A stretch of 64,000 nucleotides of DNA from the NCBI GenBank assembly GCA_900766735.1, contig CAAFWO010000008.1:1-64000 (forward strand), in the 5' to 3' direction. Each line of letters begins with the position of its first letter. Position 1 is the stretch's first letter. The notes under the pieces were generated by a model. That model was not told the origin of the DNA and did not search any database. It saw only the letters and a list, made by a program, of their open reading frames with translations. This DNA comes from Clostridia bacterium. GTDB lineage: Bacteria; Bacillota; Clostridia; CAKSNL01; HGM11501. The position numbers and the translations under genes were made by a program. Of this stretch, positions 61,061 through 64,000 are shown one piece after another.

Positions 61061-62995
61061 ATGCACTATTCCAAGCTTTTTCCGCTTCCTTTGGGAAGTA
61101 TCACGGCAAGGGGATTTTTATTCGATCAACTTTCAAGAAACAAAAACGGAATGGGCGGACACTTGGACGAGCTTGAACCCGAAATGATACGCGATCCTTA
61201 CATAGGAAGAAAGCACGTTCCCGGGTGGGATGACGCTGACCAGGCCGCCTGGGGCGGTGAGATCAGCGGAAACTACTGGACCGGGCTTATCGAGCTGGCC
61301 TATTCACTGAACGACGATGAGCTTATCAAGAAGGCTGCCTCATGGGTGGACGCCGCGCTAAAAAATCAACACGAGGACGGCTATCTCGGCACATTTGACC
61401 CCGATAAGGATGACATCTATGCCGACTATAACGCCTGGGGAACGGCATGCGGAATGCGCGGGCTTTTGGCCTTTTACGAAGCGACAAAAAGAGCCGATGT
61501 CTTAAAAGCTGTGCACCGCTGTATGCTGTGGTTTTGCAAATATTGGACCGGCGAGAAGAAAACCTCGTATGCCGGGCCATACATAATCGAGCCGATGGTT
61601 TTTTGCTATTATCACACCGGCGACAGGAGGCTCATAGATTTTGCCGAAGAATATGCCGAATTTTTGTGCGGGCACGACATTTTCAAGACCTCGTACAAGG
61701 CATTTTTAAAAGAGCCCTTAGAGTATAACTCGAACCACACCGCCGGAATGGGCACCCAGTCGCGGCTCCCGGCACTTTTATACACCGTGACCGGGAAAGA
61801 GGACTATTTAAAAGCCAGTGAAAGGATTTTAGATGAGATTTACCAAAAAACGACCCACCTTTCCGGTTCGCCCGTCTCCGTCACAGAATATCTTGCTCCG
61901 GTCACGTCGACGGCGGAAACAGAATACTGCTCCTATGCGTTTTACCACACGACAGATTACTATTTAAGCTATATCACAGGCAAAAGCAAATACGGCGACA
62001 GAATCGAGGAAATGTTCTATAACGGCGCGCAGGGGGCGAGAAAAAAGGACGAGCGTGCGATAGCTTATTTAAGCTCCCCGAACCAGATCTATGCGACGGA
62101 GCACTCAAGCTCAGCTTTTACCGATATGCAGGCCTATTCGCCGTGCTACCCGACCTCGTGCTGCCCTGTCAACTCCGTTGCACTGCTCGGAAATTTCGTG
62201 CGGTCAATGTTTCTTCGTGACAATAAAAATAACATCTATGCAAATGTATACGGTCCGTGCTCGCTTTCCCATAACGGCATCAAGATAGACGAAGTCACGG
62301 AATATCCTTTCCGAAACAGAGTCAAATTTATTATTAAAGAAGGGGGCGGCTTTTCGCTTTTTCTTAGGATTCCCGACTGGTGTGAAGAATACCGCGTCAC
62401 ATTAAACAAAAAAGAAATTGCCGCCCAAAAGAATGAAAACGGCTTTGCCGAAATTTCTTCCTTAAAAGAAGGCGATACTGCCGAGATCACATTCCGCGAG
62501 GAGACTAAAATTCTCCGCGTCAACGACGACTGCAAAAAGCACCCGATAGCCATAAAACGCGGCACGCTGCTTTATTCCCTTCATATAGATGAGGTCTGGA
62601 CTCCATATCCGGGCCGCCCGGCAACGCCCCTTCCCGAAGGCTGGAGCTGGTATCGCGCAGAGCCGAAGTTTGACGAAGCCGACTGTCGCGATATGCACGA
62701 ACGCCTCGGACTGCGAAAAAATCAGATCTCCTGGAATATTGCACTTGACGAGGCCCTTTCTCCGGATGACATTAAAGTCGAGCTTTGCGATAACGGCGGA
62801 TACGTCTGGGAGGATCCGAAAATAAAGCTTCACTTGACAGGATACAAAGCGCCATATCTTTGTGCGCCGTATCCGACAAGGACATTTGAGCCCTTCGGCG
62901 AAAAGCAAACCGTCACATACAAGGTTAAAGTCACCTTGGTTCCCTACAGCTGCACAAATTTAAGAATAACCTATTTCCCGATTGCAAAAAAATAA
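61061..62995 (+). CDS. GH127 beta-L-arabinofuranosidase (DUF1680 family)
   Basis: 644 residues (RBS AAAGGAGG). The (alpha/alpha)6 barrel carries the zinc-cysteine catalytic site: Glu288 and Cys290 in TAETEYC, and Cys367-Cys368 in PTSCCPVNS. Each is exactly 50 positions before the equivalents in Bifidobacterium HypBA1 (E338, C340, C417, C418), so the active site is complete. It releases beta-L-arabinofuranose from plant hydroxyproline-rich glycoproteins or arabinans. No signal peptide; cytoplasmic. Divergent AraC regulator upstream, sugar isomerase convergent downstream. Confidence 0.94.
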   Translation: MHYSKLFPLPLGSITARGFLFDQLSRNKNGMGGHLDELEPEMIRDPYIGRKHVPGWDDADQAAWGGEISGNYWTGLIELAYSLNDDELIKKAASWVDAALKNQHEDGYLGTFDPDKDDIYADYNAWGTACGMRGLLAFYEATKRADVLKAVHRCMLWFCKYWTGEKKTSYAGPYIIEPMVFCYYHTGDRRLIDFAEEYAEFLCGHDIFKTSYKAFLKEPLEYNSNHTAGMGTQSRLPALLYTVTGKEDYLKASERILDEIYQKTTHLSGSPVSVTEYLAPVTSTAETEYCSYAFYHTTDYYLSYITGKSKYGDRIEEMFYNGAQGARKKDERAIAYLSSPNQIYATEHSSSAFTDMQAYSPCYPTSCCPVNSVALLGNFVRSMFLRDNKNNIYANVYGPCSLSHNGIKIDEVTEYPFRNRVKFIIKEGGGFSLFLRIPDWCEEYRVTLNKKEIAAQKNENGFAEISSLKEGDTAEITFREETKILRVNDDCKKHPIAIKRGTLLYSLHIDEVWTPYPGRPATPLPEGWSWYRAEPKFDEADCRDMHERLGLRKNQISWNIALDEALSPDDIKVELCDNGGYVWEDPKIKLHLTGYKAPYLCAPYPTRTFEPFGEKQTVTYKVKVTLVPYSCTNLRITYFPIAKK

Positions 62996-62999
62996 ATCC

Positions 63000-63030
63000 G
63001 AGCACCTCCGAAAGCGGAGGTGCTCAGATT
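63000..63030. terminator. Terminator between GH127 gene and isomerase gene
   Basis: Perfect 11-bp stem GAGCACCTCCG/CGGAGGTGCTC (63000-63010 with 63015-63025), loop AAAG, then AGATTTT. Confidence 0.88.
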
Positions 63031-63849
63031 TTAAATAAAGTTTTTAAGATACTCTTTTGCCTTTTTTATATCCTCAATTTGCTTTTCGCCGGAAATTTCA
63101 CGCTCAATTATAACGTAGCTGTCATATCCTATCTTTCTAAGAAGCTTAAACACCGCCGGAAAATCCACCATTCCCTCGCCGAGGACGGTTTCTTTTCCCA
63201 GCACTTTAGGGTCGGTCGGAAGGCAGCCGTCCTTCCCGTGCATGTTTTTAACATATTTTCCGAATACATAAAGCGCGTCAACAGGGTTTCCGTATCCGTA
63301 CATCAATATATTTGCCGGGTCAAAATTAATGAAGATGTTTCCGAGTCCCACATCCTCAATAAGCCTTAGCATTGTGATCGGAGCTTCGCCTCCCGTCTCA
63401 AGCAAAAGATTCATCCCGAGCCTTTTTAAGTACGACGCGAGGGTGTGAAGTGCCGCCAGCATCGCGGTATAGCCTTCCGAAAACGGATCGTTCGGCACAA
63501 ATCCCGCATGAATGATTATGTCCGTTACTCCCATTCTTTTTGCAAAAAGCGCCGAGCTTTTAACATATTCAATTCTGGCTTTCCCGTACATCGGCACATT
63601 TATTCCCGCTGTCTTAAAGCCGTAATAATTGTCCCAGTCGTAAAACGCGTCATTGTATCCGCAAAACTGCGCCGTGATTTTCACGCCGTGTCTTTCTGCC
63701 GCGTCCCTTATCATGTCCGCTTCCTCATACTTATAGACATCCGGCTTATACACTATCTGGCACACGGAAAAACCCATGTTTTTAAGCTCGGAAAATTTTT
63801 GATCCGCCTCGTTAATGTTCTCAATTCTCACCAATGTTCCGATTTCCAT
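63031..63849 (-). CDS. Sugar phosphate isomerase/epimerase (xylose-isomerase-like TIM barrel)
   Basis: 272 residues. AP-endonuclease-2/xylose-isomerase-like barrel with metal/substrate residues in IIIHAGFVP, LLLETGGEA, IFINFDPANILMYG, KNMHGKDG and YVIIEREISG. The exact reaction cannot be told; relatives include inosose isomerases and D-psicose/tagatose epimerases. Short gap (13 bases) after the NagB-like gene suggests an operon running in from the right. Confidence 0.88.
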   Translation of the reverse strand: MEIGTLVRIENINEADQKFSELKNMGFSVCQIVYKPDVYKYEEADMIRDAAERHGVKITAQFCGYNDAFYDWDNYYGFKTAGINVPMYGKARIEYVKSSALFAKRMGVTDIIIHAGFVPNDPFSEGYTAMLAALHTLASYLKRLGMNLLLETGGEAPITMLRLIEDVGLGNIFINFDPANILMYGYGNPVDALYVFGKYVKNMHGKDGCLPTDPKVLGKETVLGEGMVDFPAVFKLLRKIGYDSYVIIEREISGEKQIEDIKKAKEYLKNFI

Positions 63850-63862
63850 ATTAAACTTCTCC

Positions 63863-64000
63863 TTAAAGCATAAAGTTATAAAGCGCCTTTGTCACTACCA
63901 TTTCACTGTTCGGGTGGCTTTGCAGAAACGAAACGGGCATAGACTTGTTTTCGCTTGTCAGTGCCGCCTTCCTCATGATTCCCCATTGCCACGGACAATA
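63863..64000 (-). CDS. 3' end of a glucosamine-6-phosphate-deaminase (NagB)-like gene
   Basis: The last 45 codons of a minus-strand gene cut by the window edge: YCPWQWGIMRKAALTS, then PVSFLQSHPNSEMVVT and a short tail. The pattern of a small gap then (P)xSxLQxHPN is the C-terminal signature of NagB and its isomerase relatives (usual form VPASILQLHPN). Co-directional with the isomerase. Identity rests only on this tail. Confidence 0.5.
   Translation of the reverse strand, partial: YCPWQWGIMRKAALTSENKSMPVSFLQSHPNSEMVVTKALYNFML

Overview
The window looks like chromosome of a strictly anaerobic, fermentative Gram-positive bacterium of the class Clostridia, probably an uncultured gut Oscillospiraceae/Christensenellales-type lineage. 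Evidence: a complete rnfCDGEAB ferredoxin:NAD+ oxidoreductase operon, an [FeFe]-hydrogenase maturase (HydF), the Firmicutes order dprA-topA-trmFO-rpsB-tsf, a T-box leader before ileS, many TTGACA-17-TATAAT promoters and lipoprotein signal peptides. A plant-polysaccharide lifestyle is suggested by rhaA, GH3, GH35, two GH2, GH127, malQ, two AraC regulators and sugar isomerases.

Layout. 1-626: frameshifted 5' end of a tyrosine integrase plus a hairpin-rich spacer. 0.6-3.7 kb: membrane protein, CBM/stalk secreted protein, L-rhamnose isomerase. 3.7-13.0 kb (minus strand): a tightly packed run malQ, PAP2 phosphatase, GH3 (frameshifted), rnfC, D, G, E, A, B. 13.0-16.6 kb: AraC regulator divergent from a ThuA-like protein, then hydF and an SCP2-domain protein. 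16.6-22.7 kb: an AT-rich 6.06-kb serine-recombinase island carrying a single-chain restriction-modification-specificity enzyme and a putative ribbon-helix-helix regulator. It sits inside a bidirectional terminator that can be reconstructed from its two flanks. 22.7-33.9 kb: glycan genes GH35 (frameshifted), GH2a, esterase and GH2b (internal deletion), with a small regulator, a broken lipoprotein gene, an FNT transporter and a radical-SAM activase between them. 34.0-37.4 kb: ileS with T-box. 37.5-42.7 kb: BmpA/NupOPQ nucleoside ABC transporter. 42.9-50.4 kb: PHP protein, tsf, rpsB, trmFO, topA, dprA. 50.5-60.1 kb: hypothetical, greA, trmR-trhP tRNA-modification pair, DUF1858 protein, YolD-Y-family polymerase pair, SLH-serpin lipoprotein, TagA-type glycosyltransferase, YD-like lipoprotein, thymidylate kinase. 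60.1-64 kb: AraC regulator divergent from a GH127 arabinofuranosidase, a TIM-barrel sugar isomerase and the 3' end of a NagB-like gene.

The most notable items are: (i) the terminator-borne serine-recombinase island, whose attL, attR, attB and attP can all be proposed from sequence; (ii) its fused nuclease-methylase-double-specificity protein, with a 17-bp palindromic operator over the promoter; (iii) a surface serpin with an inhibitory hinge; (iv) disruption of three of the five beta-glycosidase-type genes by single-base indels or a 202-bp deletion; and (v) structured mRNA leaders before hydF, a lipoprotein gene and the nucleoside transporter. No CRISPR array, rRNA or tRNA gene was seen.
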